Shown: positions 26,479 through 35,875, counted from the stretch's first letter. The stretch is 64,000 nucleotides of DNA from CAYGAG01 sp964347765 (GCA_964347765.1 CAYGAG010000002.1:37713-101712), one strand, 5' to 3'. Notes: generated by a model from the sequence alone, not told the origin. A program made the numbers and translations.

Positions 26479-27174
26479 TTATGTGTTTGACAGCTCCTGC
26501 GGTTCTTTTTCAGCTGGTTCTTCTCCCGCCTTCTGAACCGCTTGGGTTTCTGCGTCTTCTCGATTGATGGTTTCTGGTCTGTCTATCATTGCCTCTTCAA
26601 CCTCAACTGCTGAAGGCTCTGCGATGCCTTCATCCATATCTTTCTTTGTCTGTGCTTCGCCGACTACTGATTCAATATGAACATCTTCTGTTGCTGTACC
26701 CTCTGTTTGCTGAGATAACAGATTGTATGGGGGGGGAGGCGCCTTCAAGATCGTTGATAGAAGATACATGGCTTCAAAAGCATTTTGATAGATTTTGTGG
26801 AAGACGTATGGCACTTCCCTTTCTGGTTCAATCTCTAGCATCTTGCTTATTTCGTTGTCTTTTCCAGTTAGAGTTGCGGTGCCTTCAACCTCAAGCTTCA
26901 CAATGCTAGGTCTGGTGGCGAGAAGAAGACGGAAAGCTACAGTAACCATTTGACTCTTGCGCTCCTTCTCCTCTAACTTGGCCTTTACATCGAAATTGAC
27001 AGTGCCCGAACTGTCTTTGACACGTAGCCTAACGCCGGCTACGCTGTTGATTTCTACAGCGACTGAAGCGTCTGGAATGTTGATTGTTGGGCAAATAATG
27101 GATTCCCCGCATTAACCAATGACAAGATAGCCTAGGTCTGCAGTCATTGACAATAGAGCCTCAGCAAAAGCCAT
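26479..27174 (-). pseudogene. Conserved protein gene interrupted by an in-frame TAA
   Basis: The same reading frame runs from an ATG at 27174 to the stop at 26479 (231 codons) but contains a TAA at 27112-27114 after only 20 codons. The upstream piece (MAFAEALLSMTADLGYLVIG) and the downstream piece (from CPTINIPDASVAVEINSVAG) both look like real protein. Between the TAA and the ATG at 26949 there are about 50 codons of good coding sequence with no ATG, GTG or TTG, so the downstream part cannot start normally before 26949. The C-terminal ~70 residues are acidic and low-complexity. It may be a recent pseudogene, a sequencing error, readthrough or an unusual start. Function unknown. Confidence 0.55.
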
Positions 27175-27217
27175 TTTTGCGTTTTGTGTGTAACAAGACT
27201 GCACATACACGAGAGGA

Positions 27218-28093
27218 TTACAGAAAGATCATCTGAAAAACCACTGCAGCAGAAGTCGAGGCCGCTGTTAGTAGTGAAATTGCCATCATCGCCTGTCGCT
27301 CAGTCAGAGGACGATTACGAGTGACAAGTGTTACTAGGCTCCTGACATGGTTTGAATGCAGCTTCTCGCCATCGAAGGTAACACGAGCCTTGGTTCCATA
27401 CAGGAAATAACTTAGCAGAATCAGAGCGGAGTTGACGATGTACGGCAAAATCGAGATGAGTAGACTGGATTTCAAGTCTGAAATGATGGCAAAAGCGGCT
27501 AAGGTCATCCCGACGGCAAAAGACCCAGTATTACCAACGAAGATCTTACCTTGAAAATTGAGAGTGGCTAGAACAAGCCACACGATCAAAGGAACAACTA
27601 GGAGAATCAAATTCTCCCCTGATATTACCATAATTCCCATCATAACGATGCTTGGACAGATGGTTTCTAATCCATTCAGTCCTCCAAGCTGATTCACCGT
27701 GTTAGCAGCAACCGTCACAATCAAAGGAAGGATCAAGAAATAGTAGTAAACATCGAAATCTACTGCTCCAAGAAGAGGCATTGTTATGGACGTTCGCAGT
27801 CCTAGACGAGTAGCCAATGTCACGAGTGGTATTGCGGCGATCAGAGGGAAGAAGACTTTGTAGCGCCATCTTAGATCCATCCAATCATCAAGTAGACCCA
27901 TAAACCCCCCCACTAAAATGCAAACCGCCAAGGTTAGAGCTGGCGAGACACTGCTAGAAGCTTCAAACTCTGCCAATCCGAAGCCATGCAACAGGAATAA
28001 GTAGGTTATACTGGCAAGAACGTAAATCACGCCTAAACCATTTGGAACTAAGGGTCTGTTTGGCTTATGATAGTCAGGAACCTTCGGAAACAA
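27218..28093 (-). CDS. Polyprenyl-phosphate GlcNAc-1-phosphate transferase-like membrane enzyme
   Basis: Multi-pass enzyme (291 aa) of the MraY/WecA/Alg7 (glycosyltransferase 4) family that puts the first sugar phosphate on the dolichyl carrier for N-glycosylation. Motifs: HKPNRPLVPNGLG near the N-terminus, GLLDDWMDLRWRYKVFFP with the DDxxD-type acids, ANTVNQLGGLNGLE, and FVGNTGSFAVG, where the usual GDTG Asp is Asn. About nine hydrophobic helices are visible. The TTG start has ggaagagat just upstream. The first helix usual in the family is missing. It lies directly downstream of the oligosaccharyltransferase in the same reading frame, separated only by that gene's TGA. Confidence 0.8.
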   Translation of the reverse strand: MFPKVPDYHKPNRPLVPNGLGVIYVLASITYLFLLHGFGLAEFEASSSVSPALTLAVCILVGGFMGLLDDWMDLRWRYKVFFPLIAAIPLVTLATRLGLRTSITMPLLGAVDFDVYYYFLILPLIVTVAANTVNQLGGLNGLETICPSIVMMGIMVISGENLILLVVPLIVWLVLATLNFQGKIFVGNTGSFAVGMTLAAFAIISDLKSSLLISILPYIVNSALILLSYFLYGTKARVTFDGEKLHSNHVRSLVTLVTRNRPLTERQAMMAISLLTAASTSAAVVFQMIFL

Positions 28094-28108
28094 TCTATCT
28101 CTTCCTTC

Positions 28109-30385
28109 TCAGCCCAGACCATCGTAATATTTCTGCCAGTCTACTCTGTAGAGGCAGACTAGAGGCACAAGCCCGCCATAGCCACCCTGGTCTACCCCTG
28201 CAAAATATGCTTCTTCAAAATATGAAGGTTTTATGTTTTCAGTGGTTAGATTATTGTCATTCCAATACTGAACTTCAGGATCAATCGCGTTGTTTTCCTC
28301 GCACCAGCGATGTTTTCCCCAGGCCATCAGCTTGTAAACGGTTGAACTCATTCCCAGAATGTTCCAATCCCATCTACGCGTAGATTCATTGAAATGCCCA
28401 AAGGCTGACTCATCTGTCCAAGAAGATTGCTCATCAACAAACCCATTCTCTATGAATCGATCGTGTGCTTTACCTGAGATTCGCGCCATCCACATCCACT
28501 TCCCTTCCTCACCGTAGCCAGCCCAGTTTGCATATGTTTGTGCAGCATCCTGTGTCTGCCCCAATGCCAGAGTGGTGAATACAAGGATGTACTCTGCATC
28601 ATATTCTCTTAACATTTTGAGGGCTTGCGTTTCGTTTGCCATAAATATGAACCCAATGTTCTCTATCTGAGTACGATTTGGCGTTGCATTGTCCGCAAGT
28701 GACGTTACATTACCTAGAACGGTTAACCAATACCCATAGTCCCACCAGCTGCACACGACAGTTGTTGCTCCCAAATTACTCTTGGACCAACCCAGCATAT
28801 CATACCACTCTTGCACAGGCTTGTTAGGTGCAATTGGAAGACTAGCAGCAGTTATGGTCACAGGAGACCAAGCTTGCCTGTAGACCTTGGGCATTGGAAA
28901 TGCAAAATGGGTCATCAATACAATGAAGATAAGCAATACAGCAGCACCACTGAATTCCTTGCCAACTCGTTCCAAGCCATACTTTCGACCACTAACTTTC
29001 GTTTGTTCTTTTACCAAAGCACTAAAAGGCTTCAATATCCCACTTATACCTATGGGCGCCAAAAGACTGAACACTGGAGCCATAAGCACAAGCAGACGCA
29101 CCATCGAGCAAGCAAAGTATAAAGAGGTTAAACTGAATATCAGCAAGAACAAATTCTTGTCATTTAGATCCCTCAACAAGAAATAGAAGCCTCCTGCAAA
29201 GAAGATTATTCCTATTCCAAACTCATAGTAGATTGAGCCCCAAGCGGAAATCCTATGCTCGGCCACTGACTCGACGAGAGGAGATCCCGCTCGCGCCAAC
29301 GGGTTTATAACTGAGATAAACTTCCCAGCTAAGCCTTCCATATAGCCAAACTGCCAAAGAATGAAGAAACCCCCAACCAGCAAAGCCAAAAGAACTGTGG
29401 TGAGTATTATCCTCCATCTTGTTGATGTCAAAGTCCGAAAAGTCTCCGAGAGACATAGAACAAAAAAAACTCCTGCAACTGGCAAAACTGCACCACTAAC
29501 AAGATAAGATGGCCCTAGCTTTGGAACCCAAGAAGTGATGAACAGGCTGACTCCAAAGGTTAGACTGTACGACAGAAGGAGACGTTGGCTGTATCTTTTC
29601 AAAAGTATCGAGGCAAGAATGAAAAGCGTTGTGATACCGATAGCATAGTATGCCGCACCCCATGATGAAGAGAAATAGCCCAAGGCAATACCTGATGCAG
29701 CCGCGTATCTGATGCTCGAACCTATCGGCCTGTCCTTTTCTATAGCCCTTAGGAATAGAAAGCAGAACATTATAAGAGCTAATATTCCAACTGTTTCATC
29801 GTCGAAGAATCCAACCTGAGTCCGCTGAATATAGGAAGGACTCAAAGCCAGAAACAGAGCACCAAGCAGTCCCACAGATTTTCCCCCAAGGTCCTTGCCC
29901 AGAAAATAGAGCGCCAAGCTGGCAAGCACGCCCATAAAGGCAGGGAATAGGGCACAGAAATCCATTAGACGAATATTTAGACCCAACACTGTAACTACGG
30001 TGTACAGGAAAGCTGCCGTCATTGGTAGTCCCGGATAACCCTTTTTCGCAACGTCCAATCCGCCTGGATACCATCTCTGATAGTCAATCCAGCCCACGCC
30101 GTCGTTAGCTGTGGCCCACGAGATGAAACCATTATTCACAATGAACTCTGTGAACCGATACTGAAAGTACGGGTCGAATTCGGAGAGGTGCAATTGCACT
30201 GAACTTGCTCCTAAATCAATCTCCCAACGCAAAGGAAAAACCCGTATCATAAAAGCTATGAAAAGTATAACCAGAAGAGCTGAGAATGTTAGGATCGAGT
30301 CATGGCTCATCTTGACGCGCAGCAATCCCAGATTCTTCAGGGTCTTGACAAACCGCTCCTTCGATAGCAAGCTGCTGATCTTCAT
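28109..30385 (-). CDS. aglB: Oligosaccharyltransferase STT3/AglB
   Basis: Catalytic membrane enzyme (758 aa) that transfers lipid-linked oligosaccharide to Asn in NxS/T sequons on secreted proteins. The N-terminal half has about 12-13 membrane helices with the first loop acid motif LSEFDPYFQYR. The C-terminal extracellular domain contains the diagnostic SWWDYGYWL motif (about 546-554) followed by ADNATPN. Length and motifs fit archaeal AglB. It sits in an operon with the lipid-carrier sugar transferase. Likely substrates include the pilin-like and other surface proteins in this window. Confidence 0.94.
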   Translation of the reverse strand: MKISSLLSKERFVKTLKNLGLLRVKMSHDSILTFSALLVILFIAFMIRVFPLRWEIDLGASSVQLHLSEFDPYFQYRFTEFIVNNGFISWATANDGVGWIDYQRWYPGGLDVAKKGYPGLPMTAAFLYTVVTVLGLNIRLMDFCALFPAFMGVLASLALYFLGKDLGGKSVGLLGALFLALSPSYIQRTQVGFFDDETVGILALIMFCFLFLRAIEKDRPIGSSIRYAAASGIALGYFSSSWGAAYYAIGITTLFILASILLKRYSQRLLLSYSLTFGVSLFITSWVPKLGPSYLVSGAVLPVAGVFFVLCLSETFRTLTSTRWRIILTTVLLALLVGGFFILWQFGYMEGLAGKFISVINPLARAGSPLVESVAEHRISAWGSIYYEFGIGIIFFAGGFYFLLRDLNDKNLFLLIFSLTSLYFACSMVRLLVLMAPVFSLLAPIGISGILKPFSALVKEQTKVSGRKYGLERVGKEFSGAAVLLIFIVLMTHFAFPMPKVYRQAWSPVTITAASLPIAPNKPVQEWYDMLGWSKSNLGATTVVCSWWDYGYWLTVLGNVTSLADNATPNRTQIENIGFIFMANETQALKMLREYDAEYILVFTTLALGQTQDAAQTYANWAGYGEEGKWMWMARISGKAHDRFIENGFVDEQSSWTDESAFGHFNESTRRWDWNILGMSSTVYKLMAWGKHRWCEENNAIDPEVQYWNDNNLTTENIKPSYFEEAYFAGVDQGGYGGLVPLVCLYRVDWQKYYDGLG

Positions 30386-30449
30386 TCGATGACCATCTCT
30401 TTAACACAGATTATGGAGGTATTTTATTTCTCTTGCGGTGATCTGCCTA

Positions 30450-31586
30450 TCATATCTTTCTTCTGAAACCATATTTCCCCGTGTCATAAAATGGAAATGA
30501 AACAATCTCTCCTTCGACTAGCCTATTGCGGATCTCAACCCTGACTAAGTTTCCCTTCTTAGCTTCATCTGCCCGAATATAAGCCATTCCTATACCACTT
30601 TTTAGCAAGGGTGAGAAAGTTCCGCTCGTCATGCACCCTATTTCCTTGTTCGCATCGTTGTAGATTCTAAAGCCTTGTCGAGGTATTCCCTTTTCCATCA
30701 TCTGTATTCCAACACGTCTACGTCTGACCCCAGCATTTTTCTGTTCCAGCAATGCATCTTTCCCTATGAAATCATCTTTCTGAAACTTGACCACAAAGCC
30801 TAACCTTGCTTCTAAAGGAGTTGTGGTCTCATCTATATCATTTCCATACAAGCACAATCCGGCCTCAAGCCTTAACGTGTCTCTAGCTCCAAGTCCACAA
30901 GGCTCTATCCCAAAGGGTCTGCCAGCTTCAAGAATAGTGCCCCACAGCCTTGTCGCTTTCTTAGGATCAGCCAACGGTGTATTCCATACAAAGATTTCAA
31001 ACCCATCCTCGCCTGTATAACCCGTTCTGGAAACAAAGACCTCAATATCTGCGAGACGCAATTGTCTGCACTTGAATCTTCCTATTTCACTCAAATCTGC
31101 TTTGGAAATTCTCTGAATAACACTTTCAGCCCTTGGACCTTGAACAGCCAACATTGCCACATTACCAGATATGTCTTCGATCTTCACATCATAACTTGCA
31201 GCATTCTCGATCAGCCAGTTATAGTCTTTTTCTCTGTTACTCGCGTTGAAGACCACCATAAATCTCTCTGCCTCCTGGCGATATACCACAAAGTCGTCTA
31301 GTATACCTCCATTTCGGTCGCACATAACTGAGTACTCTGCCCCGTTGGACGCCAACGCTGAAGCATCATTTGTTATTACATAATTCAAGAAAGATTCAGA
31401 GTCAGCACCGGTGACTGATACACGTCCCATATGAGATATATCAAAAATACCTACACTATTTCTCACCGCCATGTGCTCCAAGATTACTCCCTTATAGAGC
31501 AAAGGCAACTCAAACCCAGCAAAACGAGTCAGCTTTGCACTTTCCCTATGAACTTCATGAAGCTGAGTTCTTCGAGTTTTCCCCAT
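30450..31586 (-). CDS. gcvT: Glycine cleavage system T protein (aminomethyltransferase)
   Basis: Folate-dependent enzyme (378 aa from the ATG at 31586) that releases ammonia from the aminomethyl group carried by the H protein and forms methylene-tetrahydrofolate or its pterin analogue. Typical features include LPLLYKGVILEHMAVRNSVGIFDISHMG (conserved N-terminal block), NGAEYSVMCDRNGGILDD with the catalytic Asp, and SRTGYTGEDGFEIF. The C-terminal barrel has GMAYIRADEAKKG. The other glycine cleavage genes are not in the window. A TTG one codon upstream is an alternative start. Confidence 0.92.
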   Translation of the reverse strand: MGKTRRTQLHEVHRESAKLTRFAGFELPLLYKGVILEHMAVRNSVGIFDISHMGRVSVTGADSESFLNYVITNDASALASNGAEYSVMCDRNGGILDDFVVYRQEAERFMVVFNASNREKDYNWLIENAASYDVKIEDISGNVAMLAVQGPRAESVIQRISKADLSEIGRFKCRQLRLADIEVFVSRTGYTGEDGFEIFVWNTPLADPKKATRLWGTILEAGRPFGIEPCGLGARDTLRLEAGLCLYGNDIDETTTPLEARLGFVVKFQKDDFIGKDALLEQKNAGVRRRRVGIQMMEKGIPRQGFRIYNDANKEIGCMTSGTFSPLLKSGIGMAYIRADEAKKGNLVRVEIRNRLVEGEIVSFPFYDTGKYGFRRKI

Positions 31587-31604
31587 CAAGATCTATTCCT
31601 CGGA

Positions 31605-31769
31605 TTATTCCGCTGGTTTCACTTCTACATCAATGGGTAGAAGCGCCAGTTTCCTGCCACACTTAGGACATTTTCCATCGTGACATTGAAGAACCTCGTC
31701 AGGAGTCTTGAGCTCATCGTCCTCATATAACACATGACCACATTTTTCACACACGACACGTTGAGGCAA
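31605..31769 (-). CDS. Small zinc-finger protein (54 aa)
   Basis: A 54-residue protein, start TTG, with two Cys pairs CEKCGHVLYE (about 7-16) and CPKCGRKLALLPI (about 34-46), and a further Cys-His pair (QCHDG) before the second. The layout predicts a single zinc ribbon. A clear aaaggag lies nine bases upstream of the TTG, supporting translation. It directly precedes gcvT (18 bp), so the two are probably co-transcribed. Similar tiny zinc ribbons are common in archaea; function unknown. Confidence 0.7.
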   Translation of the reverse strand: MPQRVVCEKCGHVLYEDDELKTPDEVLQCHDGKCPKCGRKLALLPIDVEVKPAE

Positions 31770-31929
31770 GGCATTGCACTCCTTTGACAGCCATGAAGTA
31801 ATCGGGACAGGATATTTATTGGTTGCTAATCCTTCTGGGGTTTTCTGATCTCTTTTAAAAGATTTTTATCTGATGCTCGAACTTTAGGTCTGAGAGATCG
31901 CTTCCGGAAACCATCTAGGATATGATTGG

Positions 31930-34026
31930 TTGGGAAATTATACACTAATCATTACAGAAAAACCAGATGCTGCTCAAAGGATAGCCCAAGCCTTGAATAA
32001 TAGTGGGAAGGTGAGGAGAAAGGAAGATGAGGGGATTCCATACTTTTTGGCGGAAAGAGATGGGAAGTTGGTTGTTGTTCCAGGGTTGGGACACTTGTAC
32101 ACAGTCGCTGAGGAAAGGAAAGGAAGAAATCATTATCCAGCCTTCAGTTTCAAGTGGTTGCCCAGACATGCCGTTGAAAGAGGAGCAAAGCGGATTCGTA
32201 AATGGATCGAAAGCATCTCAAGACTTGCCAGTAACGCTGGGGCGTTCATCGATGCTTGTGATTATGACATAGAGGGAAGCATAATCGGATATTGCTTACT
32301 GAAATACGCTTGTGGCCACAAAGAAATGTTTGCTAAACGTATGAAGTACTCAACCCTTACTAAAGAGGAACTTGAGAAATCATATGGTAGACTCTTGCCA
32401 CATTTGGATTTTGACCTCATAGAGGCTGGAAGGGCAAGGCATGAATTGGACTGGATTTATGGTGTAAACCTTTCACGTGCCTTAACAATATCAGCAAGGA
32501 ATTGGAGTGGAAGATACGCCACATTGAGCACTGGAAGGGTACAAGGACCCACCTTGAAATTCCTTGTTTCAAGAGAAAAAAGCATCAGAAGTTTCGTCCC
32601 CACACCCTACTGGAAGATAAAGGCAAAGGTAGAGATAGAAGGACTAGTCTTTGAAACAGAGTTCGAGAAGAAAAAAATCGAAGCGGAGAAAGAAGCATTT
32701 GCGGTTCTAGGCGCATGTGAGAAGAAGAACGGGCAAATCGAGAAGATAGACATTAGACGATTCAAACAAAAGCCTCCTGTCCCCTTTAATTCGGGTGGCC
32801 TGCAAAGTGAAGCATATAGATTGTTCGGCTATACACCTAGGCGCACTTCAGACATTGCCCAACGCCTCTATTTGGATGCGCTGATCTCGTATCCTAGAAC
32901 AAGCAGCCAAAGACTTCCACGAGTGATAAATTACAGGCAAATACTAGTGAATCTCACTATAATCGCTAAATACAGAAACCTAGCTGAAGAGCTCCTATCG
33001 AAATCGAAGCTGAAACCACAAGAAGGAAGAAAAGAAGATCCAGCACACCCTGCCATATATCCAACTGGGAAAACTCCTGAAAGGACTCTTGACAATCCAG
33101 AGAAAAAAATACTCGACCTCATTACAAGAAGGTTCATGGCTGTCTTCGGTGAACCTGCAACAAAGTTAATTGTGAAAGCTCACATTAATGTGCACGACCA
33201 CCGATTCTTCTTGAAAGGTAGACAAACACTGAAAAAAGGTTGGTTACGTTTCTATACACCCTACGCCACATCAGAAGAAGTCATTCTACCTACAATACGA
33301 GAAGGACAGCAAATCAAGGTCACAAGAGTGTTTTTGGAGGACAAGTTCACTAGACCACCATCTCGATACAATCCTGGAAGCCTTCTCAGAAAAATGGAAA
33401 AATCTGGAATCGGAACAAAGGCTACAAGGGCAGGCATAATTCAGACACTCTATGATAGGAAATACATTCAAGGAAAAAGGATGGAAGTCACTGATCTGGG
33501 TTTGGAGGTCTTAGATGTGCTAGACAAATACTGCCCAAGTGTTGTGTCTGCAAGAATGACAAGTAGACTACAGATTAAGATGAATGAGATACAAGTCAAC
33601 AGGGAAAAGCGGCAGAATGTGCTTATTGATGCAGTTGAGATGGTCAAACCAGTGATGACCCGGTTGAAGGAAAAAGAGGAAGTTATAGGTGAACGATTGA
33701 GCCGTGCCATAAGAATATCCAAGCTGGAAAAGAGAATGGTTGGTGTGTGTCCAATCTGTAGAACTGGCAACCTTATGATATTATACTCGAGGAAGAGCAA
33801 AAAGCGCTTCATCGGCTGTACCAGCTATTTCGAAGGCAGATGCAACACATCCTTTCCGCTTCCCCAGAGAGGATCTGTCAAACCCCTTAAAGGGAACTGC
33901 CCAAAATGTGGTTGGCCCATCGTTCAGGTTTGGCTGAGAAGTAAACACCCTTGGACATTGTGCTTTAACTCTGACTGTCCATCAAAGAAGAGCGGGAGGA
34001 CAAAGAATGAAATGCGCGATATGTGA
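31930..34026 (+). CDS. topA: DNA topoisomerase I (archaeal type IA)
   Basis: Relaxes negative supercoils by single-strand passage (698 aa). The Toprim domain shows LIITEKPDAAQRIA (about 5-18, catalytic Glu) and the acidic triad in DACDYDIEGSIIG. The active-site tyrosine is in ALISYPRTSSQRLP. The C-terminus carries zinc knuckles: CPICRTGN with a later GC-RC pair, then CPKCGWP and LCFNSDCPS. The start is TTG. It overlaps a small Cys-rich gene that follows it, a common archaeal arrangement. Confidence 0.95.
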   Translation: MGNYTLIITEKPDAAQRIAQALNNSGKVRRKEDEGIPYFLAERDGKLVVVPGLGHLYTVAEERKGRNHYPAFSFKWLPRHAVERGAKRIRKWIESISRLASNAGAFIDACDYDIEGSIIGYCLLKYACGHKEMFAKRMKYSTLTKEELEKSYGRLLPHLDFDLIEAGRARHELDWIYGVNLSRALTISARNWSGRYATLSTGRVQGPTLKFLVSREKSIRSFVPTPYWKIKAKVEIEGLVFETEFEKKKIEAEKEAFAVLGACEKKNGQIEKIDIRRFKQKPPVPFNSGGLQSEAYRLFGYTPRRTSDIAQRLYLDALISYPRTSSQRLPRVINYRQILVNLTIIAKYRNLAEELLSKSKLKPQEGRKEDPAHPAIYPTGKTPERTLDNPEKKILDLITRRFMAVFGEPATKLIVKAHINVHDHRFFLKGRQTLKKGWLRFYTPYATSEEVILPTIREGQQIKVTRVFLEDKFTRPPSRYNPGSLLRKMEKSGIGTKATRAGIIQTLYDRKYIQGKRMEVTDLGLEVLDVLDKYCPSVVSARMTSRLQIKMNEIQVNREKRQNVLIDAVEMVKPVMTRLKEKEEVIGERLSRAIRISKLEKRMVGVCPICRTGNLMILYSRKSKKRFIGCTSYFEGRCNTSFPLPQRGSVKPLKGNCPKCGWPIVQVWLRSKHPWTLCFNSDCPSKKSGRTKNEMRDM

Positions 34027-34234
34027 TAAGAAAGCCACCGCAAAGGGCTTCTGCAAACTGCATGCAAAGGCTTACAACAACATTATCAAGAAGTTTGACG
34101 AATGGAAACAAGCAAAAGAGATTTCTTGGAAAGAATATTTAAGTGAGATTGCCAAGAATTCATTGACAGGAGAATGGGCAAGGGAAGTAACAGAATATCT
34201 ATTTGAGAGGAATGAGAAGTTAGATGTCACGTAA
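34007..34234 (+). CDS. Small Cys-motif protein downstream of topA
   Basis: A 75-aa protein with an N-terminal metal-binding motif MKCAICDKKATAKGFCKLH (Cys3, Cys6, Cys16, His19), followed by a helical, Lys/Glu-rich body. The ATG lies inside the end of topA with gggagga upstream, and its end overlaps the next gene. The overlap on both sides shows a tight operon topA - this gene - membrane protein. The zinc knuckle may bind nucleic acid or a partner protein. Function unknown. Confidence 0.75.
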   Translation: MKCAICDKKATAKGFCKLHAKAYNNIIKKFDEWKQAKEISWKEYLSEIAKNSLTGEWAREVTEYLFERNEKLDVT

Positions 34235-34643
34235 GGCTAAGAGAAGAATATCATCTCTGTCCTATTCTTTGAATAGGGTGTACAGAAGGATTTCAACGGC
34301 GAAACCATCTGCATTGATGTTGTCAGCAGTAGTCATTTCCCTAGCCATATTCCTCTTCGGAGGCGGCCTATACAATCTTATTAGAAGACCACTTCCATCA
34401 GCCTACGCTGGTGGTCGCTTCCTCTTTCTCTTTCCTCAGCTCTCAGAACAGTTTGTTACGGATAGTATGGTTGCCACCATCCTCTATTCTCTAGGGATCA
34501 TTGGGGCAATATCAATATATCAGAGTACAAAGTACGCCTACAAGCCAAGACAAGCTTACCTCATGTTTTTGATGGGTGTTGCCCTCTTGCTCATTGCCTA
34601 CGTGTTTCTCGAAGCTGCAATACAGATAAAACTAAGCCAATAG
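34224..34643 (+). CDS. Ost3/Ost6-like membrane protein (tentative)
   Basis: A 139-aa protein with three hydrophobic helices (about 30-48, 80-98, 112-134). The arrangement G-GG-L-Y-N-L-I-R-R-P after the first helix, a loop ending in QLSEQFVTDS, and two further helices recall the membrane domain of eukaryotic Ost3/Ost6 (MagT1/TUSC3), where G-MWNHIRGP and QAQFVAE occur at the matching places. The thioredoxin domain of the eukaryotic proteins is absent. If correct, it would be an accessory subunit of the AglB oligosaccharyltransferase about 4 kb away. The match is by memory of the family pattern, not alignment. Confidence 0.5.
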   Translation: MSRKAKRRISSLSYSLNRVYRRISTAKPSALMLSAVVISLAIFLFGGGLYNLIRRPLPSAYAGGRFLFLFPQLSEQFVTDSMVATILYSLGIIGAISIYQSTKYAYKPRQAYLMFLMGVALLLIAYVFLEAAIQIKLSQ

Positions 34644-34648
34644 GAGCC

Positions 34649-35149
34649 TCACCAGGGATCGTTTTTCAGACCCAATCTGTAGGCAGCAAAATTCGTTAAT
34701 AGGTGTATAGGGGGAGTTATTGCTAGAACGGCCACTATGAATTCTACAGATGATATTCGCGCATCGATATGAAATGAGAACAAAATAGCTCCAATTGCGA
34801 AGCTGATTTGATCAAGAACAGGCAATCTGTCACCAGGGGACAGACCTAACCTTCTCTTCACAAAAGCCCCTGCTAAGTCTCCGAATAATGCTCCGAGAGA
34901 CAGGAGAAGACCGAATTCAGCTGGAAAACCGAGAACCACGCTTTCCAAGAAACCCACTGCGGTTCCTGCAAGTAGTCCTGAGAAGAAGCCGCGAACGGTC
35001 TTGTTCTTTCCAAATATGGGTCTTCCATCAAGAAAATTCGCTCCGAAGTCTAATGGTGGTCCTCCGCCTGCTATTACTGGAATAGCGTTTGCGCAATATG
35101 CTGGAAATATGAACAAGAAAGCTTCAGCGAATAGTTGAGCTAGCTCCAT
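34649..35149 (-). CDS. carS: CDP-archaeol synthase
   Basis: Membrane enzyme (166 aa) that activates unsaturated archaetidic acid with CTP in archaeal ether-lipid synthesis. The family pattern is clear: FPAYCANAIPVIAGGG near the N-terminus, GRPIFGKNKTVRGFFSG (about 43-59) and LGALFGDLAGAFVKRRLG, then GDRLPVLDQISF. Five hydrophobic helices are expected and visible. It is convergent with the Ost3/6-like gene and lies 12 bp after radB on the same strand. Confidence 0.93.
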   Translation of the reverse strand: MELAQLFAEAFLFIFPAYCANAIPVIAGGGPPLDFGANFLDGRPIFGKNKTVRGFFSGLLAGTAVGFLESVVLGFPAEFGLLLSLGALFGDLAGAFVKRRLGLSPGDRLPVLDQISFAIGAILFSFHIDARISSVEFIVAVLAITPPIHLLTNFAAYRLGLKNDPW

Positions 35150-35161
35150 TTTCTGCAGCCA

Positions 35162-35875
35162 TCAGTGAATTAGACATTCGTGCATCCCTGCTTGTCCTAT
35201 TTTCAAGTGGTAGATGAAGGGTCGTCTTCTCTTGGCAGTCTTCTCGAGGACAACCTTTGTCACTTGAGGCTTCTCTGTGGGTCTCAGAGCGATTATTGTA
35301 TCCGCCCAGAATTTCAAGACTCTATTCGCTACAGGCTCTATGTCCACAAATGTGCTATTTAAGGCACCTCGCACTTGACTATTGGCTATAACTGCGATTT
35401 TTTGAGTCTTGGCGATCTGTGCTAAACAGGCTATTTCTCTGTTGAGTTCACGGTTTAACTCGAATGTTCTTTCAGGGTATTCTGCGATTTCAGCGCGGTA
35501 AAGAGAGGTCAGGGTGTCTACAACTATGAGCCCAAAGCCCTTGGTTAAATAGCCAGGGATATTGTCTATGACCGTTGTTTGTTCGCTCAAATCGTTCGGC
35601 CTCATTAGCATTATCAGTTCCGAAATCTTCTGGAAATCCTTCGAAGCTATCTGGTGAAGTCTTTGGGTAGAAAATACGTTATCACAATCAATGAAAAGTG
35701 TCTTGTAGCCTTGTCTTGCACAGTTTATGGCGCACTGAATAGACAAGGTGGTTTTTCCAGTTTCCGCTTCTCCATAGATTAAGGTAACAGCTCGGCATGG
35801 AATGCCTCCCTCCAGAATCCTATCGATCTTCTCACAGCCTGTTGGAATATTATGTAGCAAGGTTGTGCACGTCAA
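35162..35875 (-). CDS. radB: RecA-family ATPase RadB
   Basis: RadA paralogue (237 aa) thought to modulate homologous recombination. It lacks the N-terminal helix-hairpin-helix domain of RadA and begins directly with IPTGCEKIDRILEGG. Walker A is GEAETGKTTL (about 35-44); Walker B is GLIVVDTLTSLY. The C-terminal region with KVVLEKTAKRRRPF matches the RadB end. The TTG start nearly abuts the divergent neighbouring gene. RadB is best known from Euryarchaeota, so its presence here is a useful lineage clue. Confidence 0.85.
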   Translation of the reverse strand: MTCTTLLHNIPTGCEKIDRILEGGIPCRAVTLIYGEAETGKTTLSIQCAINCARQGYKTLFIDCDNVFSTQRLHQIASKDFQKISELIMLMRPNDLSEQTTVIDNIPGYLTKGFGLIVVDTLTSLYRAEIAEYPERTFELNRELNREIACLAQIAKTQKIAVIANSQVRGALNSTFVDIEPVANRVLKFWADTIIALRPTEKPQVTKVVLEKTAKRRRPFIYHLKIGQAGMHECLIH

